From the NCBI RefSeq assembly GCF_000819885.1, contig NZ_CDBO01000059.1:1-64000 (forward strand): a DNA stretch of 64,000 nt, in the 5' to 3' direction. Below, one piece after another: positions 44,466 to 54,007 of this stretch. The translations under genes were made by a program, and so were the position numbers. How positions within the stretch are numbered: position 1 is the stretch's first letter; each line of letters begins with the position of its first letter. Source of the DNA: Aeromonas fluvialis. GTDB lineage: Bacteria > Pseudomonadota > Gammaproteobacteria > Enterobacterales > Aeromonadaceae. The notes beneath the pieces were generated by a model that saw nothing but the letters and a program-made list of their open reading frames with translations, was not told where the DNA came from and searched no databases.

Positions 44466-45020
44466 TTAGCACGGCTGCAGGTCGGGTGTTACTGCCAGCA
44501 GTTCGTCGGTGCTGAGCAGGGTGACACTGCGCCCCTCCGGCAGGCTGAGGTGGCGCCACATCCAGTGATGGTGCTCGGTGATCTGGGCCGCGCTCAGGTG
44601 GGGGCGATCGGCGGTGGTGTGACCATCGCTCAATACCAGTACCTCGTAACCATGGGAGGCGGCACTGCGCACCGTGGTGTCGACGCAAAAATCGGTGGCG
44701 CAGCCACAGATAATCAGTCGATCGACCGGCTGCTCGGCCAGCAGGAAGGCAAGCTCGGTGTCGAGAAAGCTGTCACATGCCGTCTTGCGCACCCGGCTCT
44801 CTCCCTTGGCCGGTTGCAGCGCACTGTGCAACTGCCAACCCGGGGTGCCCAGTTCCAGTTCGGTACCGGGGGGCGAGTCATGCTGGATATAGATGACCCG
44901 TCCCTGCTGCTGCCTGACGTGGGCCGCTGCCCGGTTGATATTGGCCAGCACCTGCTCCTGGCGGTAACGGGGCTCGTTGAACAAGCCTTGCTGCACATCG
45001 ATGATCAGTAACACATCCAT
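44466..45020 (-). CDS. isochorismatase-family cysteine hydrolase
   Basis: The 184-residue protein has the catalytic triad of the family: Asp8 (LLIIDVQQG), Lys79 (RVRKTACDSF) and Cys112 (CGCATDFCVDTT). The cis-peptide segment CGCATD is intact. Members hydrolyse amides or isochorismate; substrate unknown. It could be a nicotinamidase-like enzyme, but the metal-site residues of nicotinamidases are not evident. Confidence 0.85.
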   Translation of the reverse strand: MDVLLIIDVQQGLFNEPRYRQEQVLANINRAAAHVRQQQGRVIYIQHDSPPGTELELGTPGWQLHSALQPAKGESRVRKTACDSFLDTELAFLLAEQPVDRLIICGCATDFCVDTTVRSAASHGYEVLVLSDGHTTADRPHLSAAQITEHHHWMWRHLSLPEGRSVTLLSTDELLAVTPDLQPC

Positions 45021-45045
45021 ATTTTACCCGCCGTTTCATTGAAGA

Positions 45046-46014
45046 TTAGGGTTGCAGCCACTGGCTGCAGTCACGACTGCGGGATTGATGCAGCGCGCCC
45101 ATATCTTGCTTCATCTCATCACTGCTTTGCCAGCGCTTAGGCAGCGGCATGATGGTTACCTGCACATCGGCTGCGCGATCTGCAACAGAGGTCTCATCTG
45201 TCCGGGGCACGACCAGCGCCACCTTGAGTGTCGGATTGCGGCTGGCGATGCGACTGGCGATCCCAAGCCCCCCCTCGACGTGGAAGTTACCGGCGATATG
45301 CATGATCTGCTGGCCCGGATGCTTGGCGAGATAATCCACCATGCTCTCGGCCATGGTGTCGTCCCAACTGGTCTGTGCGGCGAAGCGGCGGGCGTTGCTG
45401 TCGGCATCGCCGTGGTGCATGGAGGCCATAAATTTCTGGCGATAGGGGTCATCCCCCAGCGTCAGTTGGCGGGCCAGCTGGCTGCGGCGCGCGGTTGGCA
45501 GTTTGTCGAGCCACTCAGCCCCCTCCTGACCGACACAGCTCACCAGTGGTTTGGGGGCGTTGGCGGCGATCACCGGCATCTGATGCGCCTTGGCAAACTC
45601 CACCAGCGGGCGGTAGTCGCTGGGATAGTTGGGCCAGGCGTTGCCTTCGCGGATCAGTGCCGCTTCGCCAATCTGGTTCGCCAGATAGGCATCCAGCGTC
45701 TTTTGATCGGCGCGGCTGAACTGCTCCATGGAGAGGGCCAATGGCCGCCCGTGCTGCTGGCTGGCTGTGTAGAGCCCGCTCAGCAGGCGCGATTGCAGCA
45801 GATGCACGGCGGGATGGCTGTGCAGCTCGCCCACCAGAATGATGTCGGCGTCGGCAATGCGAGCGATGGTCTGCTCCAGCGTCAGGTCTGCGGCACTCTC
45901 GCCGCTCAGTCGATAGTCATAGAGCGTCTGCAGCTGTGATGACACGGTCGGCTGGGTGGGGGTGGCACAGGCTGCCAGTAGCAGCGGCAGGGCGAGCAGG
46001 GGAAGTCGTCTCAT
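45046..46014 (-). CDS. chaN: ChaN-family heme-associated lipoprotein
   Basis: The 322-residue protein has a lipobox (LLLAACATP) and the ChaN pattern: ADIILVGELHSHPAVH with a conserved Glu-x-His, LSMEQFSRADQ, and MHIAGNFHVEGG. ChaN of Campylobacter is an iron-regulated outer-membrane lipoprotein that binds heme pairs. Here it is divergent from a heme receptor across a Fur-like site, which supports an iron-uptake role. The start at 46014 is set by the signal peptide. Confidence 0.85.
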   Translation of the reverse strand: MRRLPLLALPLLLAACATPTQPTVSSQLQTLYDYRLSGESAADLTLEQTIARIADADIILVGELHSHPAVHLLQSRLLSGLYTASQQHGRPLALSMEQFSRADQKTLDAYLANQIGEAALIREGNAWPNYPSDYRPLVEFAKAHQMPVIAANAPKPLVSCVGQEGAEWLDKLPTARRSQLARQLTLGDDPYRQKFMASMHHGDADSNARRFAAQTSWDDTMAESMVDYLAKHPGQQIMHIAGNFHVEGGLGIASRIASRNPTLKVALVVPRTDETSVADRAADVQVTIMPLPKRWQSSDEMKQDMGALHQSRSRDCSQWLQP

Positions 46015-46124
46015 CAAGGGATCTCTCGGCTGATATGCCCGGATGCCGGTGCATCTCGGGGGGCTAACACAGAATAAGGGCAACACAGGGCGACAGTGTA
46101 AAACCAATTTGGTTCAAAACAAAA

Positions 46125-46141
46125 TGAGAATGATTTCGTTT
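46125..46141. promoter_or_regulatory. Fur-like site between chaN and the heme receptor
   Basis: TGAGAATGATTTCGTTT matches the 17-base core of the Fur site at about 12 positions, strongest in its left half. Its position between two iron-related divergent genes raises confidence. Confidence 0.6.
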
Positions 46142-46211
46142 CTTGTTGATCTTTGTCGAGAGCTGGGTAATATGCGGCCTGCTTGATAACAGTTCTCAAT
46201 AAGGATTCGCT

Positions 46212-48317
46212 GTGACCCATCATAACGCACTCTCTCTGGTTGCCCTCGCCGTGGCGGCCGGTCTCTCCTCCCAGGTCTTTGCTGCCACCCAGAAGGCGGA
46301 TGAAGTCGTGGTCGTCAGCGGCTCACGGATGGAGCAAAAACTGGAAGATGTTTCTGGCCCCATCTCGGTGATCACCGCCCAGCAGATTGAAGAGCAGGTC
46401 GTCACCAATGTCGCTGACCTGTTCCGTTACGAGCCGGGTGTCAAGGTTCTGGGCGGTCAGGGTGATGCCCAGACCTTCGTTATCCGTGGCATGGGTGAAA
46501 ACCGGGTCAAGGTGGTGCGCGACGGCGTGCGCCAGAACGATGCCTACAGCAAGGGAGGTGTCGGCCAGAGCTACTTTGATACCGACATGATCAAGCAGGT
46601 GGAAGTGGCCAAGGGGCCCGCATCTGCCGCCTACGGGTCCGATGCGCTGGGTGGCGTGATTGCCATCACCACCAAGGATGCCAGCGACTTCCTCAAGGGC
46701 AAGGAGAGCTATCTGGATGTGACCAGCGGTTACGCCTCCAGCAGCCACCAGAAGATGGCGGGTTTTACCGGCGCTCTGCGCACTGGCGAAGTGGAGAGCC
46801 TGCTGCGCTACACCTGGCGCGATGGCGGTGTGACCCAGAATTTCGACTCCACCAAGAGTGACTTCGATATCGGTACCCACGCCCTGCTGCTCAAGAGCAA
46901 GTGGAATCTCTCCGATGAGCAGTACCTCAAGCTGACCGTTGACTATCTGACCGATAACGAAGATCCGGATGCGGTCAAACTCAATAAAGTCGGGACAGGT
47001 ACAGCCCGTGTCTTTGAGCAACCGATCAAGGATAAAGATACCGATAATCTTGCATTGGTGCTGGATCATGGTATCGCGCTGAATCAACGCTGGGCCGATC
47101 GGATGGATAGCAAGGTTTACTTCGCCCGCACCAAGCAGACCCTGGATCAGTACGCCTCATCCAAATATCCGGTGAGCCCAAGCAACCCTTATGTCACCAA
47201 AAACTCGCTGGATCGCAACGTGTTCGATCAGAAGAGCATCGGCGCCCAGCTGCAGTTCCACAAGGCGGTAGATAACCACCGTCTGGCCTGGGGTACTGAA
47301 TACGAGCACACCGATAATGAACGTACCCGTTACAAGGGGCCGACGACTCCCGGTGATTTTGTCGGCTACAACGAGCTGAGCTTCCCGGCCACCACCAGCG
47401 AACGCGGCGCCCTGTGGGCCTTTGACGAGATCAAGTTTGGCGAGCGCTGGGTACTGACCCCGGGTGCCCGTTATGACTACTACCGGATGACTCCGGACAA
47501 CGATCCGGCCTACACCGGCGACAAGCTGCACAAGTTCTCCGAAGGGGAGCTGTCACCAAAGCTGGGTCTGGTGTTCAAGGCCCATGAGGCGGCCAACCTG
47601 TTCGCCCAGTACAGCCACGGCTTCAAGGCCCCCATGTATGACAGCGCCTTCTCCACCCTGAACCATCAGGCTTACGGCTATCGCATAGAGCCCAACCCGA
47701 ACCTCAATCCGGAGAGCAGCGACGGCATCGACCTCGGCGTGCGCGGCAGCAGCAACGGCTTCAGTTATGAAGTGGCCAGCTTCTACAACAAGTTCGACGA
47801 CTTCATCGAAATGGTGGAAGTGGGCAAAGAGGGGCGCACCGCCGTCTACCAGTACCAGAACCTGAGCAAGGCGACCACCAAAGGGGTCGAAGCCAAGGCG
47901 GACTACTGGCTCAACGATATCGTCAATGTCTGGGGCAACCTCGCCTACATCGAAGGCAAGGATGGAGATGGCAACTACATCAACAGCCTGAGCCCGCTCA
48001 ACGGCTCCGTCGGTGTGCGTCTGGAACAGTCCCAATGGAACTTCAACACCGCGCTGCGCTTTGCTGACGACATGGACAAAGTCCGTAAAGACAGCAAAGG
48101 CAACGATTACGTGAAGAGCGCCGGTTGGGGGGTGATGGATATGTACGCCCAGTTCAACCCGATGACCGATCTGCAGCTCAACGTCGGGGTCTTCAACCTG
48201 TTTGACAAGGAGTACACCAGCTACGAGCGCATCGCCGGTCGTGCCGAAGGCTCCGATAACAGCGCCATGACCGAGCCCGGCCGCAACCTGAGTGCTCGCG
48301 TCAAATACCTATTCTAA
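46212..48317 (+). CDS. hutA: TonB-dependent heme/hemoglobin receptor
   Basis: The 701-residue outer-membrane receptor imports heme using TonB energy. It has a signal peptide (ending SQVFA), a TonB box (DEVVVVSG), a plug domain (VADLFRYEPGVKVLG, FVIRGMGENRV) and a 22-strand barrel ending in KYLF. The heme-receptor signatures FKAP (FRAP-like) and PNPNLNPE (NPNL) are both present. The start codon is GTG with TAAGGA upstream. It pairs with hmuTUV and hutXZ for the complete heme route. Confidence 0.93.
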   Translation: MTHHNALSLVALAVAAGLSSQVFAATQKADEVVVVSGSRMEQKLEDVSGPISVITAQQIEEQVVTNVADLFRYEPGVKVLGGQGDAQTFVIRGMGENRVKVVRDGVRQNDAYSKGGVGQSYFDTDMIKQVEVAKGPASAAYGSDALGGVIAITTKDASDFLKGKESYLDVTSGYASSSHQKMAGFTGALRTGEVESLLRYTWRDGGVTQNFDSTKSDFDIGTHALLLKSKWNLSDEQYLKLTVDYLTDNEDPDAVKLNKVGTGTARVFEQPIKDKDTDNLALVLDHGIALNQRWADRMDSKVYFARTKQTLDQYASSKYPVSPSNPYVTKNSLDRNVFDQKSIGAQLQFHKAVDNHRLAWGTEYEHTDNERTRYKGPTTPGDFVGYNELSFPATTSERGALWAFDEIKFGERWVLTPGARYDYYRMTPDNDPAYTGDKLHKFSEGELSPKLGLVFKAHEAANLFAQYSHGFKAPMYDSAFSTLNHQAYGYRIEPNPNLNPESSDGIDLGVRGSSNGFSYEVASFYNKFDDFIEMVEVGKEGRTAVYQYQNLSKATTKGVEAKADYWLNDIVNVWGNLAYIEGKDGDGNYINSLSPLNGSVGVRLEQSQWNFNTALRFADDMDKVRKDSKGNDYVKSAGWGVMDMYAQFNPMTDLQLNVGVFNLFDKEYTSYERIAGRAEGSDNSAMTEPGRNLSARVKYLF

Positions 48318-48343
48318 AGCGCAAACAACAGACGCAGATGATC

Positions 48344-48366
48344 AAAGGGGCTTCGGCCCCTTTTTT
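48344..48366 (+). terminator. intrinsic terminator of the heme receptor gene
   Basis: AAAGGGGC/GCCCCTTT stem with a TTCG tetraloop and a run of six T. Confidence 0.93.
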
Positions 48367-48605
48367 GCGACCGTCATGTTGTGACTGTGAGTCGTGCTGC
48401 GAGTTGCCCAAAAAAGAAACCCGCCATGGGCGGGTGGAAGGATTGCAACACTAACCAGGAGGAGGTGTTACCAGATAGACCCTGCTTCTTCGGTAATAGT
48501 TCAATTTTATTGAAGTTTTTTCATTTTCTTCGCGGGGTTTCCATCGGGATCTGTGGTGGCCTATGGGTTATCATTCTGCTCCCGTCATCCGGTTGCAGAG
48601 GATCT

Positions 48606-49742
48606 ATGCCCGCATTCTCCTGGTTAGCGCTTTTTTTCGGCGCCTTCTATTTCGTCTACGGCGCTTACTTGCCGTTCTGGTCGCTCTGGCTGGAGGGGGT
48701 GGGCGTCAGCGCCGAGATGATAGGTCTCCTGCTGGGGGCGGGGATGGCGATCCGCTTTGCCGGCAACCTGATGGTGATGGGGCAGATCAAGGGGGCGGGT
48801 CATCTGCTGCCGGTTACCCGATTGATCTCCCTGCTCAGCCTGCTGGCTTTTCTTGGTTTCTACCTCAGCCATAACCTCTGGTGGCTGGTGGGCTTGACCC
48901 TGCTGGCGAACTTTATCTATCCAACTCTGATGCCGGTGGGGGAGGCGCTGGCGACCCGCATGGTGGTGCAGGCTCACCTCGATTACGGCAAGGTGCGGCT
49001 GTGCGGTTCCTTTGCCTTCATCGTCGCCTCTACGTTGGTGGGGGCGCTGGTGGGTAACTTCGGTAGCGACTGGATTTTACACATCATGGTGGCGGGGCTG
49101 GTGCTGATGCTGCTACTTAGCTGGCTGCCGCTCTATCCGGCGCCGCAGGATAGTCAGGGCGAGCGGGCCAAGGCCTCTTTGCTGGCAACCCTGCGCAGCG
49201 CGCCGGTGCGTCGCTTCCTGCTGCTGACTGCTCTGCTGCAGGGGAGCCACGCCGCCTATTACGGCTTCAGCGCCATCTACTGGAAGGCGCAAGGATATAG
49301 CGGCACCATCATCGGCTATCTCTGGGCGCTCGGGGTGGTGGCCGAGATCTGTATGTTCGCCGCCGACAAGCGTTTCTTGCAGCGCTTTGGCGCCCAGAGT
49401 CTCTTTATCGCAGGTGCCATTGGTTGTGTGGTGCGCTGGGTATTGCTGGGGGCTTCGACCGATCTATGGGTGTTGGTGCTGGGGCAGCTGCTCCACGCGG
49501 TCACTTTTGGGATGAGCCATCTCGGGGCGGTGCGCTTCATGACCCGCCAGCTACCGGCCGAGCAGTTGATCCCGACCCAGGCGCTCTATGCGGCCCTTGG
49601 CCTCGGCATGACGGTGGCGGCCCTGATGGCAATCTGCGGCATGCTGTTCGAGCCCTTCGGCGGCGGCATCTTCTTCCTGATGGTGCTGGTAGTGTTGCCG
49701 GTCTTCTTCCTGCGGCTACGCCCCTCGATGGTCACCGTGTGA
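48606..49742 (+). CDS. MFS transporter, HcaT-like
   Basis: The 378-residue protein has about 12 transmembrane helices. The N-terminal FFGAFYFVYGAYLPFWSLWL and the pattern GKVRLCGSFAFIVAS fit the HcaT/MFS_1-like family (putative 3-phenylpropionate or sugar transporters). The substrate cannot be read from sequence. The ATG at 48606 is preceded by AGAGGA; the open frame upstream to 48381 contains a GC-rich hairpin and is not coding. Confidence 0.87.
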   Translation: MPAFSWLALFFGAFYFVYGAYLPFWSLWLEGVGVSAEMIGLLLGAGMAIRFAGNLMVMGQIKGAGHLLPVTRLISLLSLLAFLGFYLSHNLWWLVGLTLLANFIYPTLMPVGEALATRMVVQAHLDYGKVRLCGSFAFIVASTLVGALVGNFGSDWILHIMVAGLVLMLLLSWLPLYPAPQDSQGERAKASLLATLRSAPVRRFLLLTALLQGSHAAYYGFSAIYWKAQGYSGTIIGYLWALGVVAEICMFAADKRFLQRFGAQSLFIAGAIGCVVRWVLLGASTDLWVLVLGQLLHAVTFGMSHLGAVRFMTRQLPAEQLIPTQALYAALGLGMTVAALMAICGMLFEPFGGGIFFLMVLVVLPVFFLRLRPSMVTV

Positions 49743-49866
49743 GGAGGGATTGATGAACCGTTCAAGAGGGGCAGGGAGTGCACCTCTTGATGCATGACTT
49801 TTGGCTGCAGCCTCTCTAGACTGGCGAGGTTGTATACAAAAAATCAACATGGACAAGGAGTTATCG

Positions 49867-52800
49867 ATGCACCAGGGATGGCTGCTGATCGGATTGTCGC
49901 TCACCTATCTGGGGTTGCTGTTTCTGATCGCCTACGTGGCAGACAAGCACAAACGCCACCGGCTCAAGGGGCAACCCCTGCTCTACAGCCTGTCGCTGGC
50001 GGTCTACTGCACCTCCTGGAGCTTCTTCGGCACCGTGGGGCAGGCGAGCGAGTCCCCCTGGTCGCCGGTGCCCATCTACCTTGGCCCCATGCTGGTCTTT
50101 CTGTTTGGCTGGCGGCTGCTGGCCCGTCTCATTCTGGTGGCCAAGCGCGAGCACATCACCTCCATTGCCGACTTTATCGCCGCCCGTTACGGCAAATCCC
50201 AGCGGCTTGCCATGGTGATCGCCCTCATTGCCATCATGGGGATCCTCCCCTATCTGGTGTTGCAGCTCAAAGCCATCGTCACCGGGCTGGATCTGCTGAT
50301 GGTCAACAGCGGTGGCATCAGTCCGACTGGCAATACCAGCGAGCTGGCGCTCGGGGTCACCCTGCTGCTGGCGCTGTTCAGCATCCTGTTTGGCACCCGC
50401 CATCTCGATGCCACCGAGCACCACAGGGGCATGGTGGTGGCCATCGCCTTCGAGTCTGTAGTGAAGCTGCTGGCCTTTATTGCGGTGGGGGGCTTCGCCC
50501 TCTGGCTCATTGCGAGCAAACCCGAGCCGGTTCACGAGCAGGTGACCCGCGACTTCTTTGCCGCTGTGGTGGCAGTGAGCCCCGGCAACCTGCTGGAGCT
50601 GGCGATCTATACGGTGCTGGCAATGTGCGCCGTTATCTGCCTGCCGCGCCAGTTTCATGTGACTGTGGTGGAGAACAACCAGGGGCAGGATTTGCACTGG
50701 GCGCGCTGGATCTTCCCGCTCTACCTGTTCGTGATGGGGCTCTTTATCTGGCCACTGGCACTGGCGGGCAAACAGTGGGTGGGGGCTGACATGGCCTCCG
50801 ACACCTATGTGATCAGTCTGCCGATGGCCCTCGGGTTCGATGGCATGGCGATGCTGGCCTTCCTCGGCGGTACCTCGGCGGCCACCGGCATGGTGATCGT
50901 CTGCACCATCGCGCTGGCAATCATGGTGAGCAACGATCTGGTGCTGCCGGTGCTGCTGCGCCGCTTCTGGCGGCAGGGGCGTGACGAGCGGCTGGTTCGG
51001 CTGCTGTTGCAGGTGCGCCGTGGCGCCATCCTGCTGATCTTGCTGGCGGCCTGGGGGCTCTACCTCTGGCTCGGCGATCTCACCAGTCTCTCCCGTATCG
51101 GTTATCTATCCTTTGGCGCTGTGGCCCAGTTTGCGCCGGCTTTGCTGCTCGGCCTCTACTGGCGTCACGGCAATCGCAAGGGGGTCTATCTCGGTCTTTC
51201 CCTCGGGATGAGCCTCTGGTTCGTCACCCTGCTGGTGGAGAGTGGCTTGCTGGCCGGTTCACCGCTGGCCGAGCGGCTGGCCCCGCCGGACTGGCCCGCG
51301 TTTCGTGAGCTGAGCCTCGGCGCCTGGTGTATCTTCCTGAGCCTGCTCTTCAACCTGCTCGGCTATGTGGCCGGTTCCTTGTTGTCGCGCCCTGCGGTGA
51401 GCGAGCGGCTGCAGGCGGCCAACTTTGTCGGCAAGCCGAGCCGGGATACTGCCGCTCTCTATCAGGCGCGGGTCTCGGTGAAAGAGTTGGAGATGCTGGC
51501 GGCCCGCTTTGTCGGCTCAAGCCGGGTCAAGCGCGCCTTTGGCCGTTTTGCCGGTGAGCGGGGCGGCACCCTGGCGCCACAGATGCAGGCCTCGGCCGAG
51601 CTGATTGCCCACACCGAGCGGCTGCTGGCGGGGGTGTTTGGCACCTCGTCGGCGCGGCTGGTGCTTGCCTCTGCCCTGCAGGGGCGCAACATGCAGCTCG
51701 AGGAGATCGCCACCATCGTCGATGAGGCCTCCGACGTGTTTCGCTTCAACCGCGGCCTGCTGCAGGGGGCGATCGAGCATATCGGCCAGGGGATCTCGGT
51801 GGTGGATAGAGAGCTTCGGCTGGTGGCCTGGAACCGCCGTTACATCGAGCTGTTCCACTATCCGCCGGGGCTTATCCAGGCGGGGCGCTCCATCGAGCAG
51901 ATCATCCGCTATAACGCCGAGCAGGGGCTCTGTGGCCCCGGCGATATCGAGGATCATGTGGCGCGGCGTGTCGCCTTTATGAAGCGGGGCAGCGCCCATA
52001 TCTCGGCGCGGGAGCGCCCGGATGGGCGGGTGATCGAGATGCAGGGCAATCCCATGCCCGCCGGTGGTTTCGTCATGACCTTTACCGACATCACCCCGTT
52101 TCGCGATGCCGAGCGGGTGCTGCGCGAAGCGAACGAACATCTGGAGGCGCGGGTGGCCGAGCGCACCCGTGAGCTCTCCGAACTCAACCGCCAGCTGCTG
52201 CTGGTGAACCAGCAGGTGGAGCGGGCCAATCACTCCAAGAGCCGTTTTCTGGCGGCGGTCAGCCACGATCTGACCCAGCCTCTTAATGCCGCCAAGCTGT
52301 TTGCCTCCTCCCTGCTGGAGATGTTGCCCACGGCTGGCGAGCAGGCCCGCATCGCCCGCCATATCGACGATGCGCTGGGGGCGACCGAGGATCTCATCAC
52401 CGATCTGCTCGATATCTCGCGGCTCGAAGCGGGCAAGTTCAAGGCCAAGAAGCTCGACTTCGCCCTGCGCGATCTGCTCGACAACCTCAAGGCGGAGTTT
52501 GGCGTGCTGGCGCAGGCGGGGGGGATCCACTTCTCGGTGGTGGAGAGCAAGCACGCGGTACACAGCGATGTGCGGCTGCTTCGCCGGGTGCTGCAGAACT
52601 TCCTCACCAATGCGTTTCGCTACAACCCGGGGGGGCGGGTGCTGCTCGGCTGCCGCAGGCTGGGGAGCAAGATCCGCATCGAGGTGTGGGACAACGGCCC
52701 CGGCATCCCGCAAGACAAGCAGGAGGCGATCTTCGACGAGTTCTCCCGCCTCGATCACTCCCGCACCGCCAAGGAGCAGGGGCTGGGTCTGGGGCTTGCC

Positions 52801-53322
52801 ATCGCCCGCGGCATCTCGCAGGTGCTCGGCCACCAGCTCACATTGCAGAGCTGGCCGGGTAAGGGATCGGTTTTTGCGGTGACCCTCAATCTGGCGACCC
52901 GGCCGGTCACTGCCCATCAGTTGGCGGCGCCGGTGGTGCGCGACAGCCAGCTGGAGGGGGTAGCCGTGCTCTGCATCGACAACGAGCGGGATATTCTGAC
53001 CGCCATGAGCACCCTGCTCGGCCGTTGGGGCTGCGAGGTGCGCTGCGCCGTCGATCTGGCCGAAGCCGAGGCGCTGCTGGCCGAGGGGTTCGTGCCGCGG
53101 CTCGTGCTCTCTGACTATCACCTCGATGACGGCAAGACCGGGCTGGCGGCGCTGGCTGCGCTGCAGCAGGTGTGTGGTGATGAGCTGGGAGGGATCATCA
53201 TCAGTGCCGATCGCAAGAGTGAGCTGCAGGCGCAGATCCGCGAGCGGGGGTATGGCTACATCAGCAAGCCGGTCAAACCGCTCAAACTGCGGGCACTGAT
53301 GAACAGTCTGCTGCTGCGGTAA
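49867..53322 (+). CDS. sodium:solute symporter-like hybrid sensor histidine kinase
   Basis: The 1151-residue protein has an N-terminal SLC5/SSS transporter-like domain (about 13 helices, residues 1-500, with VYCTSWSFFGTVGQA), a PAS domain (about 625-740, GAIEHIGQGISVVDRE), a coiled coil, HisKA with phospho-acceptor His800 (AAVSHDLTQPLNAAK), HATPase (NFLTNAFRYNPGG, WDNGPGIPQ, GLGLGLAIARG) and a C-terminal receiver domain with Asp1083 (VLSDYHLDDG). Architecture is like CbrA with an added receiver, so it may sense a transported nutrient. The start at 49867 has AAGGAG six bases ahead. No cognate response regulator gene is adjacent. Confidence 0.92.
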   Translation: MHQGWLLIGLSLTYLGLLFLIAYVADKHKRHRLKGQPLLYSLSLAVYCTSWSFFGTVGQASESPWSPVPIYLGPMLVFLFGWRLLARLILVAKREHITSIADFIAARYGKSQRLAMVIALIAIMGILPYLVLQLKAIVTGLDLLMVNSGGISPTGNTSELALGVTLLLALFSILFGTRHLDATEHHRGMVVAIAFESVVKLLAFIAVGGFALWLIASKPEPVHEQVTRDFFAAVVAVSPGNLLELAIYTVLAMCAVICLPRQFHVTVVENNQGQDLHWARWIFPLYLFVMGLFIWPLALAGKQWVGADMASDTYVISLPMALGFDGMAMLAFLGGTSAATGMVIVCTIALAIMVSNDLVLPVLLRRFWRQGRDERLVRLLLQVRRGAILLILLAAWGLYLWLGDLTSLSRIGYLSFGAVAQFAPALLLGLYWRHGNRKGVYLGLSLGMSLWFVTLLVESGLLAGSPLAERLAPPDWPAFRELSLGAWCIFLSLLFNLLGYVAGSLLSRPAVSERLQAANFVGKPSRDTAALYQARVSVKELEMLAARFVGSSRVKRAFGRFAGERGGTLAPQMQASAELIAHTERLLAGVFGTSSARLVLASALQGRNMQLEEIATIVDEASDVFRFNRGLLQGAIEHIGQGISVVDRELRLVAWNRRYIELFHYPPGLIQAGRSIEQIIRYNAEQGLCGPGDIEDHVARRVAFMKRGSAHISARERPDGRVIEMQGNPMPAGGFVMTFTDITPFRDAERVLREANEHLEARVAERTRELSELNRQLLLVNQQVERANHSKSRFLAAVSHDLTQPLNAAKLFASSLLEMLPTAGEQARIARHIDDALGATEDLITDLLDISRLEAGKFKAKKLDFALRDLLDNLKAEFGVLAQAGGIHFSVVESKHAVHSDVRLLRRVLQNFLTNAFRYNPGGRVLLGCRRLGSKIRIEVWDNGPGIPQDKQEAIFDEFSRLDHSRTAKEQGLGLGLAIARGISQVLGHQLTLQSWPGKGSVFAVTLNLATRPVTAHQLAAPVVRDSQLEGVAVLCIDNERDILTAMSTLLGRWGCEVRCAVDLAEAEALLAEGFVPRLVLSDYHLDDGKTGLAALAALQQVCGDELGGIIISADRKSELQAQIRERGYGYISKPVKPLKLRALMNSLLLR

Positions 53323-53339
53323 ACAGGGCGGTATGTTGC

Positions 53340-53951
53340 TTATGGCACCAGCAGGGGCTCGATAAAACCGGCGACCTTGTCGCGGATCTGTGGTTGGGCC
53401 GCCGGGGTGGGGTGAATACCATCGTTCATCATAAGTTCAGGGCGCAGCGCAATATCATCCATGAAGAAGGGGAGCAGCGGCAGATCGTTAGCCTGGGCCA
53501 ACTCGGGGAAGATCTGTTCGAACTGGCGCAGATAGCGGGCCCCGTAGTTGCGGGGCAGCTGGATCTGGGTCAGCACCACGTTCACCTGCTGCGCTTTGGC
53601 GAGCGCGATCATGCTGGCCAGATTCTGGCGGGTCATGGTCGGTGCGAAGCCGCGCAGGCCATCGTTGCCTCCCAGTTCGATCAGCAGCCAGTCTGGTTTG
53701 TGCTCCTTCAGCAGGGCGGGCAGACGGGCCAACCCCCCTTGGGTCGTTTCACCGCTGATGCTGGCATTGAGCAGGGTGTGTTTGCCCCCCTCCTCGTGCC
53801 ACTTTTGGTTGAGCAGGGCGGGCCAGCTCTGCTCAATCGGCATCTGATAGCCGGCACTCAGGCTGTCACCCAGCACCAGCAGAGTCTGGGCCTGAACCGA
53901 CGAGAACAGGCTGCCGAGGCTAACGAACAAGGCAAACAGAATACGCACCAT
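53340..53951 (-). CDS. tesA: acyl-CoA thioesterase I / lysophospholipase
   Basis: The 203-residue SGNH hydrolase has a signal peptide (ending SSVQA) and the four blocks: GDSLSAGY with nucleophile Ser, Gly in NASISGETT, Asn in LGGNDGLRG, and DGIHPTPAAQ with Asp and His. It acts in the periplasm on thioesters and lysophospholipids. The gene is divergent from ybbA, as in E. coli. Confidence 0.95.
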   Translation of the reverse strand: MVRILFALFVSLGSLFSSVQAQTLLVLGDSLSAGYQMPIEQSWPALLNQKWHEEGGKHTLLNASISGETTQGGLARLPALLKEHKPDWLLIELGGNDGLRGFAPTMTRQNLASMIALAKAQQVNVVLTQIQLPRNYGARYLRQFEQIFPELAQANDLPLLPFFMDDIALRPELMMNDGIHPTPAAQPQIRDKVAGFIEPLLVP

Positions 53952-54007
53952 CAATTTAACTCCCGCTATGGATTGCCATCAAGGGATTGAAATAAAGGAC
54001 ACAGAGC

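Noticed and set aside
51517..53121. 534-codon open frame antisense to the hybrid kinase
   Set aside because: No motif or ribosome site; the plus strand encodes clear PAS, HisKA and HATPase domains.
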